Positions 33,279 to 45,859 of a stretch of DNA of 64,000 nucleotides are shown here, in pieces. Under the pieces are notes generated by a model that saw only the letters and a list, made by a program, of their open reading frames with translations, had not been told where the DNA came from and ran no database searches. Each line of letters begins with the position of its first letter. The stretch's first letter is position 1. This DNA comes from Hermodice carunculata (Eukaryota > Annelida > Polychaeta > Eunicida > Amphinomidae): assembly GCA_964020975.1 (NCBI GenBank), contig OZ026623.1, positions 77,550,914 to 77,614,913 of the forward strand, written 5' to 3'. The position numbers were made by a program, and so were the translations under genes.

Positions 33279-33602
33279 TTACGATGGCGAGTCCAATGGT
33301 TGGCAGTAACCTGTGTATGAAATTGATATAAATAATTGGCTTATGTTTTCATCTTTCAGTTCGTCTCGTAGTGCCTGTGATTGAGGTACAGTGAAAACAT
33401 CAAAGATGCCGAAAGCTATCTGATCATGTGCAGACAATTGCAGACGGTCATGTGATTGCACATACGCTATAATTACATTGTCAATGTAAGACAGCATTGC
33501 CTTGGTTGTGGACCAGTGTTTCCAAGTGTGTAACAGGCCTGGTTCAGTAAATTCAAGTGTTTCTGGCGATTCCTGTTTGTATGCTTGCCATGGAAATTCC
33601 AC
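33279..33602 (-). pseudogene. Pogo/Tigger-type DDE transposase fragment (DNA transposon remnant)
   Basis: A 107-codon minus-strand reading contains HWSTTKAMLSYIDNVIIAYV, then an IFDVF strand and, about 40 residues later, CQPLDSPS. This matches the layout of pogo-like DDE_1 transposases: a W-S helix, a [I/L]FD strand carrying an acidic catalytic residue, and the CTxxLQPLD block. The rest of the transposase is not recognisable and the reading ends early, so it is dead. It lies between SMCHD1 exons 21 and 22 and could relate to the pogo-like MITEs in the window. Confidence 0.6.
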
Positions 33603-33783
33603 TTGAAATTTTAAATTTGTGCTGCCTCTGAACAGGTGAAAAATTTCAAATTTAGCAAAAGTGGCATTGGCAGGAAATTAACCATATGTGAAAATTTTCT
33701 AACACCAGATACTCCTAAAATTACAGTCTCTTACTGTCCTAGATTCTGAACAGAAGAGAGGCAGTAAATTTCCGAAAACTTAC

Positions 33784-33918
33784 AGGCACGTCTATTTTTG
33801 CCGTGAGTTCCTGTTCGGTACCTTTGATCTTGATGTTGATGGGTTCCCCAGTCAGGATGCCACCGCCAGAGCTGGAACAGTCCACAGTGTAGACAGGCAG
33901 ACTTGGGCTGCCCGAAAA
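33784..33918 (-). CDS. SMCHD1: SMCHD1 exon 21: Ig-like repeat
   Basis: 135 bp, 45 codons, phase 0 at both ends: LPVYTVDCSSSGGGILTG, then TEQELTAKIDVP. The intron to its left carries a decayed DNA-transposon coding fragment. Confidence 0.94.
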
Positions 33919-35813
33919 CTGAAATCACAGACGTAGACAGGAAATGAATAACTTTTGCACAGTATACAAATACTGACTTGTTGAGAGGTTCAACCTTCTT
34001 GTAAAATACACCAGTAATGACTTCAAAATGCAACCAAACAGCAGTGCCAATTTTTCTGGATTTGTATCTTCTTCAGTACTCAATGTTCGCAGTATCCTGC
34101 TGTGGTCAATACCTCCAACATTTTGGTGACAAGAAGCTCTTATCATATGCAGGGTTTTATCTAGGGTTTAATACTTAGGAGCCCTGGGGACTCCTTGCAT
34201 ATATTTTGCGGGGTCCCATACAGAGAGTGAGAGTCCCATATATTATCATGTCTTGAGAGTGTCATACTTTCAAGGTAACTAATTTCTAATATATGGTATT
34301 GGTAAGTATCATTGTAATTGATTTGAAGGACCTTGTCTTCTTCGAAGGATGGCCGGACATTAAAGATTTTGGTCACTTGTCCCATTTAACTGTATTTTTT
34401 CGAGTACATATCTGCAATATGGGAAAGAAATTCACACTAACAGTCTGACAGTTGACATGTTGCATGAGATTAGACCCACAAAAGATCTTTTGATTATATT
34501 CCATACAAATTTTAACAGTGTTTATACTTAAAATGTTTGGTTTTGAAATTAATATATCTTATGAAGTGTTGGAGTTTGTGATGCTTACCCATAGGTCTAT
34601 TTTCACTCACAAAATTATCAAAGATAATCTGGCACCTGTTTTCATGAAAATATCTCATTCAACTTTCTTCATACCCTTTTGCCCAAGCTACCAAATTCCG
34701 CAAAAAAGTTTTTTTTCCTGTTATTATACCTTAATAATTACTGAATTTATTTCACACAGCATAAACGCATGTGGTGCCTGTCAAGACTTACTGATTAGTG
34801 TGCCATCTAGTGTCATTTTGAGGAATTACTCAAAATGCCATGTACAATCAAGCTGAGACAGATTCACGCTGTTGGAGCTTCGGGATTATGAATTAGAAAG
34901 GATTTAGTGAAAATATGTTCAATGAACATACAAAATGGAGTACTGTATCACCAAAGCAAAAATCTGAAGCTGTAGTGAAGCTTTTGAAACATCGGCATGT
35001 AAAAACCCCTATTATCGCCCATCGCGATCTTTTCTGTGTTGAGTTTTGATAATAAAATCACTGTTTATTTTACAACTGAAATTTCCTTTGTATTTTTTCA
35101 AGGCTGCAAGATATTTTTTCTCACAGCACACCTAAAATTGTTTTCAAGATGTATCATTTGAGGTCCCAGAAGTGCCCAATAATTTGGTTGTCCACTCACA
35201 AAATACTTGTGTTTTAGTCAATATGTTACAAGTGAACATGACATTTTTTATTTCTGCGTCCCGCAGGATGCAATGGCATAAATTTGGGGGGGGGGGGGGT
35301 TCCAATGACTGTTTTGTTTTGGAAACAAAGGTTTTCCTTTCAGCCGGTGAATTATGCAGTGGGATAGATACTCATGTGACATTCCTTATAAAAATAGACC
35401 TGCTTCTCTTGCCTATCAGGGGATCTTGTTCAGATGTGAGGAACATGGACACAAAATGAATATTCTATCACAAGATTCAAAAAGTCTATGGCCTATATTT
35501 TCCGTGTGCAAGAAAACTCACCATTCTTCTATATACTAGTGCAATACAGAACAAATACACATACGGTCAATATCAATGTGCACGGTAAAATGTTTAATAT
35601 CTGAGCTTGGCATATTATGTATTAGAGTATGTCAAATCGACACATTTTAGGCAAATACATGACCCCCCCCATGCTAATGTGATCTACGTTCATAATCCTA
35701 TGTAACTACCCCATAGAACACCAACAGACCTTGTGTGGTTCTGTGGCCAGTCAAGATTAACATGGGTTAAATGTAGACACTTTTCAATCATGATGGCCAC
35801 GTCACACTATTAC
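33919..35813 (-). other. SMCHD1 intron between exons 20 and 21 (1.9 kb)
   Basis: No gene recognised. It contains a G run (35286-35300) and several 60-110-codon open readings on both strands without known domains. The left 400 bp has a CCTGGGG/GGGGTCCC-rich patch of unknown origin. Confidence 0.5.
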
Positions 35814-35953
35814 CTTGCACACCACGCTCAGCTTGGGTTGGCTGGTGACATTGCCTGCCTCGTCCAGTAGCTGTACACTAAAGCTCACAGCACTCCCATT
35901 TTCTATCTCAATTACGTCATCAGCTGGAGTCACAGTCATGGACTTTGGTGGAC
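35814..35953 (-). CDS. SMCHD1: SMCHD1 exon 20: Ig-like repeat
   Basis: 140 bp: SMTVTPADDVIEIENGSAV, then VQLLDEAGNVTSQPKLSV, ending VVCK. Phase 0 out. Confidence 0.94.
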
Positions 35954-36481
35954 CTGTCAAGATAGACGGCCATATATTGCCACTAAGTTTTAATACAATT
36001 TTACAGATCTGCTCAGGAATCTGTTAAATAAACCTGTCTGACTGTTCTGATTGTCCAAACTCAGTGGTCTACTGATCTTTATGTTGCTGTTATAGTTGAA
36101 GCATGCAAAAGTCATAATGAATCTGTACATTAAAAGAAGTCAAAAAAAAAGTTTTTCCTACTTGCTGTGACTCGTGATTTTAAATTCTAGTCACACAGTC
36201 ATGTGCAAATTACCAAGCTTCATTCAGGAATGGTACATACACAAAGTTTCCAAAATAACAAGTCTATAACAGCCTGCATCATAGCTATGGGCCAACTAAA
36301 AATCAACCATGATAACTTTTAGGCAGCATTCATTCGATAAACACAAAACAGCTTTTTGCAGATTTTGCACTTTATGTTGCATAGAATATGAAGTCATTGC
36401 TTTTACTCTTATTTCATTTTTTCAAGGCAGTGGAAATTCTGGACATTTAATGGCAAATAATATCAAGATTATTCAGTTTAC

Positions 36482-36554
36482 CAGGAAGCATGCGGATCTT
36501 GAGATGCTGAGAATCCTCTTCCAAGCCTGGCACCTTGACCACCAGGTTGAAGTT
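36482..36554 (-). CDS. SMCHD1: SMCHD1 exon 19: Ig-like repeat
   Basis: 73 bp: NFNLVVKVPGLEED and LKIRMLPG, matching NYNLKVTLPGLKED...LKIRLLPG. Confidence 0.93.
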
Positions 36555-36737
36555 CTAGAGATAAAAAACAAGAAGACATATATAAACAACAAAATTAACT
36601 CTTGTTTGACACAAGTTCAATAAGTGTTCCTACTGAAAGAAAACTACACTTTATACATGTCTTGCATACATATTCATTACTCTATACAAGATTTAAGTTA
36701 GAAGGATATAAAGAAAAAAGATATACACATGTATATG

Positions 36738-36815
36738 TATGAATGTATGTATGTGTGTATGTATGTATGTATGTATGTATGTATGTATGTATGTATGTAT
36801 ACATATACATATATA

Positions 36816-36896
<81 letters not shown>

Positions 36897-36897
36897 G
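36738..36897. repeat. (GTAT)n(AT)n microsatellite
   Basis: GTAT-rich left half, (AT)n right half, in the SMCHD1 intron between exons 18 and 19. Confidence 0.97.
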
Positions 36898-37204
36898 TTT
36901 ACATATGTATTTATCTTAAGATTTCAGCGTAAGATATTTAACCTCATGTGTCAATTTTTAGACCTTTTTGATTTTGTTTTTCCAATGTGCAATTTTCGAT
37001 GATAATAAAAGCCATTGGTCATTCTGTGCAGTAATTTATGAAATTTAATCACACCTGTTTACTCTGTCTTGATTTCTGCACAATTCTAGTTACATTTCCC
37101 ATTCATGTCACACATCTGATACTTCACCAGCAATTATTAAAAAGGAAAAAGAAAAAAAAATGTTTTGTTGATAAATCAAGTCCTATATCTAAACATAAAC
37201 TCAC

Positions 37205-37304
37205 CTTTCCAGTATTAGATTGCACATTTCCCTTTGCTACTATGCCCTTGATGATTAATGTGTTACCCTTTATTTGTGTGCCATCATACGACAAGCTCAA
37301 TCCG
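37205..37304 (-). CDS. SMCHD1: SMCHD1 exon 18: Ig-like repeat
   Basis: 100 bp: completes Ser, then GLSLSYDGTQIKG and IVAKGNVQSNTGK. Phase 0 out. Confidence 0.92.
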
Positions 37305-37904
37305 CTGAAACATAGACAAAAGTTAAATAGTTTTAACTCACATTTTTACACCAATTAAAAGGTCAAAAGTCCCTGCATATTCTCCTGCAGTGAAACAATA
37401 ACTGCACATTTGAATTTCTAAAGAGCTTTCACTGGTGATAGGTCCAGTGATAATTCCCTTTAGTTACACAAGTTATTAGGTTTCCAAATAAAGATTGCAG
37501 AATTTACAGGTTATTAAAAATTCTAAATACCGGCTATCAGAGACAGACTGTTCCACTGATGAACATGATGCTGGTATGTAAAAGTACAAACTGACACCAG
37601 AAAAACTGTTACCAAGGCAATAGAAGAAAGGCACACCGGAAATACTGGGCCAGGGAGACACACAACCACTGTCCTGATGCAAGACGCTTTTAGAAATTCT
37701 AACTTGAAATGGTGCACTTCTGATAGGTTTGCGATAAGATACTTTATAAAATTATCAATTCACTGTTTCAAAAATATGTTTTTACAGGTATTATAGCCCA
37801 TTTTCAAGCTTTTACAAGTTTGATTTTTCAATGTACGTTCCCATAGGTTACTTAAGCTACAAGAAGATTCATTGGCCAACCTGCAGTAAATTTCACACCA
37901 GCAG

Positions 37905-38060
37905 TACTTACCTTAAGTCAACAAATTTTGCACCACCAATCCTTGTCCCAGTGAATCTTGCACTAACAATCCTTAAGTCAGTGTATCTCCCACCAAGAAT
38001 CTTTATCTTAAGTCTGTGAAGTTGGAACCAACAACCCTTACCTAAAGTCAGTGATTTGTC
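37905..38060 (+). repeat. ~30-38-bp minisatellite, about 5 diverged units
   Basis: CCTTAAGTCA...TTGCACCA..CAAT-type units recur (TTGCACCACCAATCCTTG, TTGCACTAACAATCCTTAAG, CTCCCACCAAGAATCTTTA, GTTGGAACCAACAACCCTTA). The period is irregular. Confidence 0.75.
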
Positions 38061-38195
38061 ACTGTCTCATCGGTCCTGCCCCAATTATGATATGATTTGC
38101 TCCACAACTTAAACACAGATGTGTGTCTGATTCAGTAAAGAAAAAACAACAGAAAGATCTGACAGCTGTTACGACAGAGTCGTGCTGTGACATAC

Positions 38196-38340
38196 CTTGC
38201 TTCTAGGACAGGCTGGATTTTGCTGGTGGGCTTGGTGGGGTTGTTAAACTCATCTTGGAACTCTAAGGGAATCTGGAAAGGGGCCCCCATTCTGAAGGGT
38301 CCATCCAACAGGCCCACTGTGAATTTGTCTGGCTCTGCCT
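38196..38340 (-). CDS. SMCHD1: SMCHD1 exon 17: Ig-like repeat
   Basis: 145 bp: [16 protein letters not shown] and [16 protein letters not shown], ending KIQPVLEA. Closely matches the vertebrate FQDEFGHTTQ...IQPVLEAS segment. Confidence 0.94.
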
Positions 38341-38695
38341 CTGTATAATAGTAATCGGGTCACGTGAAAAGCCGAATATAACAGTTGGTTGCTTAACATA
38401 TCCTCAGCATATTTTATAAGTAAACAATCATCTACATCAATTTTTAAACAAATTCACTCTGTGCAGATATGTACATAGTAATAACAATGGTAAATGAGTT
38501 TTTAAGATCTGCATAGGAAAACTTGCAAAAATGTTTTGATTTCATCCAGATGTAAGGGTTTCCCTAATCTATCTTCAAAAACTCAGTCTGTGAGAAGTTT
38601 TGCATCAATGATGTTGAAAACATTTGCGCATCAAAAATTTAAGTCCCACACATTTTTCGCTGTGCTTTAACCTAAGCTTTAGCTACATTTACCTA

Positions 38696-38882
38696 GGGCC
38701 TGTATTTTTCCGTTTTTAACCGAAACGGAACGGAATAATGAATTTTTGTCACCTCTGAGACGGAATTTGCTGTTTTGCCTCAATGTATTTTATATACAAA
38801 GAGAACTACTGAAACGGAATTTGGAAATTTTTGGCTGGTGAAACGGAATTTCTAGTTTTTTGAAACAGAAAAATACAGGCCC
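38696..38882. mobile_element. MITE with GGGCCTGTATTTTTCCG ends
   Basis: GGGCCTGTATTTTTCCGTTT pairs with AAACAGAAAAATACAGGCCC. The interior has repeated GAAACGGAATTT. 187 bp in the intron between SMCHD1 exons 16 and 17. Confidence 0.78.
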
Positions 38883-39009
38883 AATATACCATGACTTCTT
38901 TTCTGTGAGTTGTACATGTACATCCAAAAGATCGTTCGGGTGGAATCATGATCCGAGTACATGCAACTGGACCCATGAGTCACCCAAATTGACCACTTGT
39001 CTCTCTTAC

Positions 39010-39129
39010 CAGTGACTGTGAATCGGATGCGATGGGAGGGCAGCTCCTTGCCAGCAAACACCATGGCACCAGTCTCGTTGAGAACAGCCTGGATCTGTAG
39101 GGTGTGGCTACCCAGGTTTTTTATGTTCT
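39010..39129 (-). CDS. SMCHD1: SMCHD1 exon 16: Ig-like repeat
   Basis: 120 bp: ENIKNLGSHTLQIQAVLNE, then FAGKELPSHRIRFTVTG, aligned with KLGNYTLKLQVVLNE...PLPSKAIKFSV. Confidence 0.93.
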
Positions 39130-40209
39130 CTGTTCAACAAAAAAAAACAAAAAAAAACCAGCCAGTCTTTAACCCTCATAATGCGGGGACCATGTTAACG
39201 CATTCATATCATTGCCGTCTCAAGTCAGAGACCATGTAAACACCTTTCTATGACTGAAGTTTACAGGAACACAATAGTGTGGAATTCACGGACTGTTTTG
39301 GATTGTTTACACTCAGAAACAAATCACAGATACATGAAGCTGCTAGCGGCAGAATTAAAATTCATACAAGTTGCACCAATTCAACATTATCGAGGAAATT
39401 AGCATGACATCTTTCTGATGTTGAATTTTATTTACGGAGCAAATGCATGGATATAACAACTTGGCTGTACTCAGTACCTTTCCATCACTATAGCAGCCAG
39501 TTTTCCTATAATACCTCTTTTTGCAACTAGAATAGATTTCCTGTGATCTTTTTCTGCCTTTGCCGCACATAAAACAGCCACATGAATCCTATAATATACA
39601 CAGAAACTATTCAATTTACTCACATCAGTGTAAATAATAGTTACAGGGTTTCAAAGTTTTTTTACCACAGCAGGACCACAAATTTTTCTGCTAGCCCTTG
39701 ATAGGGCATCAGGTGCAAAAGTACACAGTTCGCCTGGTAAACAGCTCCATATTTTCACAATGGATTTACCGCTAGAGATGGAAATAATTATACATGTATT
39801 TGGTTATTTTGCAAATGAAAAAGCCAAACACATGCCCCTTTTTTGTTAAACATTCCTACATGCTGTAAAGAACATTACAATTTTTTGCATCTAAAATTTG
39901 ATGGTTAATATCCATGTAGTGTCGTAGGGGATGCAGTGAAAAAATTCAAACAGCTTGAACAGGGTTAACGATAATTCCACTGTGATATGGCCACTTGGAG
40001 ACTGTCCTATGATACCCTTTTTCCAAATTGTCTTTTCCTGCTTTGTCACCGTGACTGCTAGGGGAAGAGTAAGACTTCATACATGTATCTATACGTAACA
40101 ACTGTCCCACTCACGACCTTCAGAGAAAAGTCATAGTTCAGCGATCTCATGCGAGACACATTCAAGAGGAACCAGTTCACATAATCAATCATTAATCTCG
40201 GGGGGGGGG

Positions 40210-40365
<156 letters not shown>

Positions 40366-40480
40366 AACTACACAAAACTTTTAAGCTTATAGATATCAAA
40401 CGAACTGGAGACTTTTCAGAAACAGTATGCAGTTTTCACCAGGAATCTTATAATCCCATCATTAGCAACAGAGGACTTAC

Positions 40481-40558
40481 CCATCTTCCGGAACCAGTAG
40501 GGCCACGTCTTGCCATGCTGACTAATGTGTGAAACTATGACCTCGTCACCGTTTGGTG
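40481..40558 (-). CDS. SMCHD1: SMCHD1 exon 15
   Basis: 78 bp: VSHISQHGKTWPYWFRKM, one of the best-conserved blocks outside the ATPase. It lies 118 bp from a 150-bp (AG)n tract. Confidence 0.94.
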
Positions 40559-41117
40559 CTGTAAAACATAATGGCAACACATATTACACGACTGAAAACC
40601 ATACTCTTGGCAGACCATAATAGTCAATATTTCATTGTCGTATCTAATTTCCAATTCAAAATATAACAGTCACAACTACTGCAAGGGCTCATCTGCCAGT
40701 CTAATCTGGGGTTACGTGCATTAGATGTATTTACATTCAGGAAGCAAGCTCAGCCCCCTTGGCCAGTCTCTTTTGGTGTGCAGTACACCAGATACAGTGT
40801 TAAATTCAGGAAGCATGTTTATCAATCAAATGCAACCAAGGTCCTTGTATCATGCTTCAGCTGCAAAAATCACAAGAAAGCGGTTCCACCCATTTTGCAG
40901 ATGTAGCATTTACCAAGATTTTCTGTATTGATGCCTTTTACTGAGACAAAGGGGTAAAAGGTCACCAACTCATCTGAGGTCCTCATAAGATACACATATA
41001 ATTTCAAGACCATGGCTTCAAATTATACATCCGTAACTATTATGGTTGTGCCATGTTAAACTTTCTTGAGTCTCGATTTTTCAGAGGACCAAATTCACAA
41101 AATAAGAATCAACATCA

Positions 41118-41183
41118 GAGCGTGATTAGTATTTAATTAGTGATATTTGGGAGCGTGATTAGTATTTAATTAGTGATATTTGG
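41118..41183 (+). repeat. 33-bp perfect tandem duplication
   Basis: GAGCGTGATTAGTATTTAAT plus TAGTGATATTTGG occurs twice with no difference (starts 41118 and 41151). Each contains TTAATTAG, a homeodomain-type core. SMCHD1 intron between exons 14 and 15. Confidence 0.95.
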
Positions 41184-41610
41184 TTTGCCGATTTCTTTGC
41201 ATTAAGGTCCATGTGCATGTGCCATCAGTCACATACATGCACACACAGAGCAAAACTACCTCAACTTAAAGCACGACGAGTTCTGATTTTCGGAGCTACA
41301 TCTGTAATCAATGATAGAATAGTACTCCCAGCATGGGCTAGTCTTTGATATGTTTACGGCAGGACTTGTGCAATACTTAGTACCACGTCTGGTGCCACAT
41401 GACCTCTCACATGCTTGTAACATTATTATGACCTTTGATAATGCAAGATGATCTCGGATATACTTAGTGCACCAAGTGACCCCTGACCAACTTTCAATGC
41501 CAGATCCTCTGATATATGCATATTTTCTTACGTTTAAATGACATTTGACATAGAGTATCAGATGACCTCTGACCTACTGTACCATGCTGGATGATCTTCA
41601 ACATACTCAC

Positions 41611-41718
41611 AATGCCAGATGACCTTGAGTTCAACCAGCAGCTTCTTCTGTGATTGTGAACCAGGCAGCTTGCTAATCAGCTCTCCTTTCCTATTGGCGA
41701 TCTCAACCTTGATGGCTC
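41611..41718 (-). CDS. SMCHD1: SMCHD1 exon 14: Ig-like repeat
   Basis: 108 bp, phase 1 in and out: IKVEIANRKGELISKLPG, then KKLLVELKVIWH, as in SMCHD1. Confidence 0.93.
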
Positions 41719-42176
41719 CTGTAACCATAGCAACATGTCCTCTGCACTTGTAAACTTCAATTAGCACACAGGAACAACTGTAGATCAAAAACTGTCTGAC
41801 CCTGTCTGCTGACCAAAACGCAGCATGTGCTGGGGAAGGATTTTACTAGTGGCGTGAAGTGCCATCTTTTCTCATTGTGACAGCTTCCCACTGATTATCA
41901 TACATATCTGGGGACTTCATCATTTTTTACAATCAGTACACTTTCCTTGTGCGTGTATTTTCATCCAGGGCAATCGCTTGGTTGCATCTAAACCCTTCAA
42001 CTCATTTTAAGTGGCATTACAACACCGATGTTGCCCTGTAAGAGCCTTTTTTTTCCCAATCCTGAGTAAAATCTGAAAAAAAGATACACTTAAAGGTTCT
42101 TTCTGGCTCAACTATGATGAAGGCCACCCATTCCAGAGATCTGAGTGTAACTTGGATGAATGTCACAGACACTTAC

Positions 42177-42259
42177 CAATCGTCTTGCCCGCTGGTCTCT
42201 TGTCACTGTGAGCCACAGAGTCTCCTTCAGGCCATGACACGATCAGCCGGTCTGGAAGT
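42177..42259 (-). CDS. SMCHD1: SMCHD1 exon 13
   Basis: 83 bp; [13 protein letters not shown] and KRPAGKTIG match the SMCHD1 block RLPDRLSVTWPEGD...RPAGTPIG. First of the beta-rich Ig-like series. Confidence 0.93.
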
Positions 42260-43308
42260 CTGTGAAGGCATATGTTCCAACATTAAAATGTGTTCACAGA
42301 CTACTGCTCCACAGTTTAACAACAACTGCTCTCATCCTGAAATTCTGTACTGGTCATTCTTATCCCCTTGAGTTATACATCCCCCCCCCCCCCCCCATTT
42401 CATTAAACTTTTCTGTTTTCTACACAGTTTCTTGCTTTACTTATATTCAGGTGTTGAGTTACACAATCTAGGGCACATAGCTTACAGTCATAGACGTTTC
42501 AAGTCTATAACTGTAAACTATTTGACAGAGTCTAGACATTCAGATCATGCACAGACTTCCATGTAAGCAACATGATGAATACGTGCTCCTTTGCCCTTTG
42601 GATCATGTGGAGTGAACATAGTTATTCTCCTTTGTCTTTTTCAGGCACCGGGACACTTCAAGCTTGCTGTCTCTCTCATTTACCTGTCCTATATTAGTCG
42701 GTTTACTGCATTTTCAGGTGACCAATAGAACACTTGTACTTGGTGTTTTTCTGCCACCAAGAATTCAAAATTGATAACAAAGACTCATTTTTCAAAGGGT
42801 GACAGCCGAGGTGCTCCACAGTGTGTATCTTCAGTAAGTTAGCCCCAGCTGATGTATAGGCCACAGTGACCCAGAAATCTTGGGCATTCATCCCAGCTTA
42901 TGACATGCTATTGTGCCCAATTAGAGCAACATCTGGCCAAGTTTTCAATCTTATCTTACACATTACGGTGACAAACTAGACTGAAAGATACAGACATTAC
43001 AGGTGTGCTGATCAGTAAATACCTTGCAATGACCTATAATCTATTCAGTAAATCTCAACCATATGTGGTAACTATGTGTCTAATTTCACAAAAACCTGTC
43101 CAGACAATCTTGTGATATGCAATTGTCACTAGGCAACAGACATTGCTTCATGCCGGTTTGTGATCAACTACATCAAAGTTACTGATATGTAGGTCAGTGA
43201 CATATGGATGGAATCAGTTCATCTTAGCCTCATAAGGTCTTTGTGCCTTTCTGACCAGCACTGATCCTATATAATCACTCTTGAAATATGATAGTAAGAG
43301 TGAGAAGA

Positions 43309-44942
43309 ACAAGAGACCCATGGGCCTGACGCTCTGCTGACCACCATCACCAAAAAATAATTTTCTGAAACGGACTTAATTCATAACCTTGAAAAATTAA
43401 TCAAGGTTAGCCATATTATGCGATATCAAACTTCCACATGATACACATTTGACAACACTGTCCTTATTCTTTCACAAGATATTGAATTATATGTCCTTTT
43501 CTTAAGTGCTTAATGACCTTGAAAAATAGGTCAAGATCACACAATCATTGGGTCATAGTGACCCAAAAAGTAAGGCACCAAGTAGACTTTTATACACAAT
43601 GTGCTTGAGTGCAATTCTGATCTACAGGCTCAACTCCCCTAGTCATTGAGGTCCAATTTACACCCCACCATTACAAAATCACTTTTTCCAGCTTAACAGG
43701 TCGTGTCTTTACAAAAGTAGGTCAAGGTCACTGATCTTACATAACGTATTAGCATTGAACACTATCTATATATCCTATAAATTTGGCATAGCTAATCCAA
43801 TTATTTTATGAGATATGGAACTTTGTATCTTTCAAGACATTTTATCTCATAATTTCTATCAATTTATAGGTGGTGCCACTAGTATCATAAGCAACCGAGA
43901 TTTTGACCTCTTCTACAATCGCACACTAAATTTCACGAAGATCCATCACAAATTAAGGATGCTGGACTGGTCACAAGATTTTCACATTGTGACATGTATA
44001 TTACATAAAAGTGTAGGTGGTGCCACCAACATTGACTTCAACATAGTTTTCATACACTTGATAAGTCCTTAAAATTATCTGGGCTTAACTTAAAAACTGT
44101 GGGGTACAGAGCATTTACAAGATAACCACTATCTTCCAACTGGCCATTTGACCTCAACCTTCAACTTGGATTAAAAAAATGTTTGCATTCAAAATGTGTG
44201 CCCTGGGTCCAGCTTTTCATGCAGGGTATGTTTGTTCACATCTGGTAATAAATTTGAGTTATTGAAGAAAAACAATACACTTGAACAAGCGCCAAACTCC
44301 ATAATTATTGGGTCACTGTGACCCAAAAAGTAGGTCATCAAGCACAGTTTTATGTACATTGTAATCCAGTGTAATTTTGATGTCAATGAGCACTTCTCTT
44401 TGCCATTGATGTCCAAGCTATATCCTGCCATTACAAAATCACCTTTCCACTTTACAAGCTTGGTGACCTAACGAAATAGGTCAAGGTCACTGATATTACA
44501 TAACATTCTGGCATTTGACATTGTCTGTACATCCTATAAATTTGGCAAGTCTAATTCAATGACCTTTTGAGATATGGAATTTTATATGTTAAAACACATT
44601 TTGGCTCATAATTTCCTTCATATTATAGGCGGCGCCACTAGTATCATAAGCAACTTAGACTTCCTCCACAATTGCACTAAATTTTATGAAGATCTATCAA
44701 ACATTCAGGATACTACAAGATTTTCACATTTTGAGCCATGTATTACATAATACTGCAGGTGGCCCCACCAATATCGAACTCGACCTAGATTTTTATACCC
44801 TTGCTAAGTCCTGAAAGTTATATGGGGCTATCTTAAAAACTGTGGACTATCCCACTCACAAGTAAAAAGTTAAGGGATGCATGGATGGACCTACATGAGT
44901 GGTTGCATAAGCTCTACAACCTTTGGTCAGCAGAGCCAAAAA
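43309..44942 (+). mobile_element. Non-autonomous DNA element with internal ~760-bp duplication (CAAGAGGCC family)
   Basis: Starts ACAAGAGACCCATGGGCC...GCTCTGCTGACCA and ends CTTTGGTCAGCAGAGCC, so the ends are inverted (GGCTCTGCTGACCA). The interior holds two head-to-tail units about 760 bp apart (landmarks GTCCAATTTACACC at 43651 and GTCCAAGCTATATCC at 44411), each with TAGGTCAAGGTCACTGAT. It sits in the intron between SMCHD1 exons 12 and 13. No transposase is encoded. Confidence 0.78.
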
Positions 44943-45369
44943 TGGTCAATCCACAAACATGACATCTCTATCTAAATCTAAAGGGGTGGGGGGTGGTAAG
45001 TGGGTAGGTAGGTATAATGAAATACATCTTGTATAATTTGAAAATTTTACATAAGAACACAACATTTTGAGTGCAATTTTCTGACCCTAAAAACTAAGTT
45101 CATTTGACCATGCACCTTTCCATTGGGAAATATTTTCCACACACCACGCAAGTCTTTTCTATTCTGGTTCCAGCAGGGATGCCACTCAACTTTCCATGCA
45201 TAAAATTGAAAGTCAGAAATCCTCCCTTAACTGTTTATCAAGCGAATATGCCCATAAAATAAGCTCAAACATTTACTACAGATCTTATTGCTGATTACAC
45301 TCTCGGAGGTTACATCTATGTGCTGAGGGAGGGGTCTGTTTAATGGTATTAGTTTGTATAGGTACTCAC

Positions 45370-45476
45370 TTGGCCTCTTCCTCTTCAATGAATTTCTTGA
45401 CCATCACTTCGTTGGCCTGTCTGTCCAGTTTACTCAAGGGTACAAGTCGTACTTCATCATACAGGGACCTTGGCTC
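45370..45476 (-). CDS. SMCHD1: SMCHD1 exon 12: end of BAH domain
   Basis: 107 bp, phase 0 in, phase 2 out: SLYDEVRLVPLSKLDRQ, then a charged helix VKKFIEEEEAK. Confidence 0.93.
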
Positions 45477-45497
45477 CTGCAACATACAATGCTCCAT

Positions 45498-45611
45498 TTA
45501 ACCCTTCCCACCCCTTGAATTCAGACTCAGTCAACAGCTTTCCTTGGCATGGGCTGGGCACATAGCTGACCATCAGTTGGGTTTTGGTTGGTTTAAGGGG
45601 AAAGGGTTGAA
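45498..45611. mobile_element. Short TIR element, small diverged copy
   Basis: TTAACCCTTCCCACCCCTTG at the left and GGGGAAAGGGTTGAA at the right, with GTCAACAGCTTTCCTTGGCA inside. 21 bp from SMCHD1 exon 12. Confidence 0.5.
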
Positions 45612-45859
45612 CAGTTTTGTAAGCCAATAAAGTGAGACCTCTCTCCAAGGGCCTGTGCCAGCAGTGACTGAATTGTGGTCTACCAAGGCATGCGGCCCTT
45701 GACATGAGGTGTAAATGACATTAACACTTTCAAGTCTGGGTTTTTTCAATAGGTGTGCAGTCTATGTCAGGTGTCAGGTAATTTACTTAATTTTTATTGT
45801 GTATGTAAAATGCTAAATATTGAAGCCATATTTATTTCTCTTTAAGATACCAGAAAATT

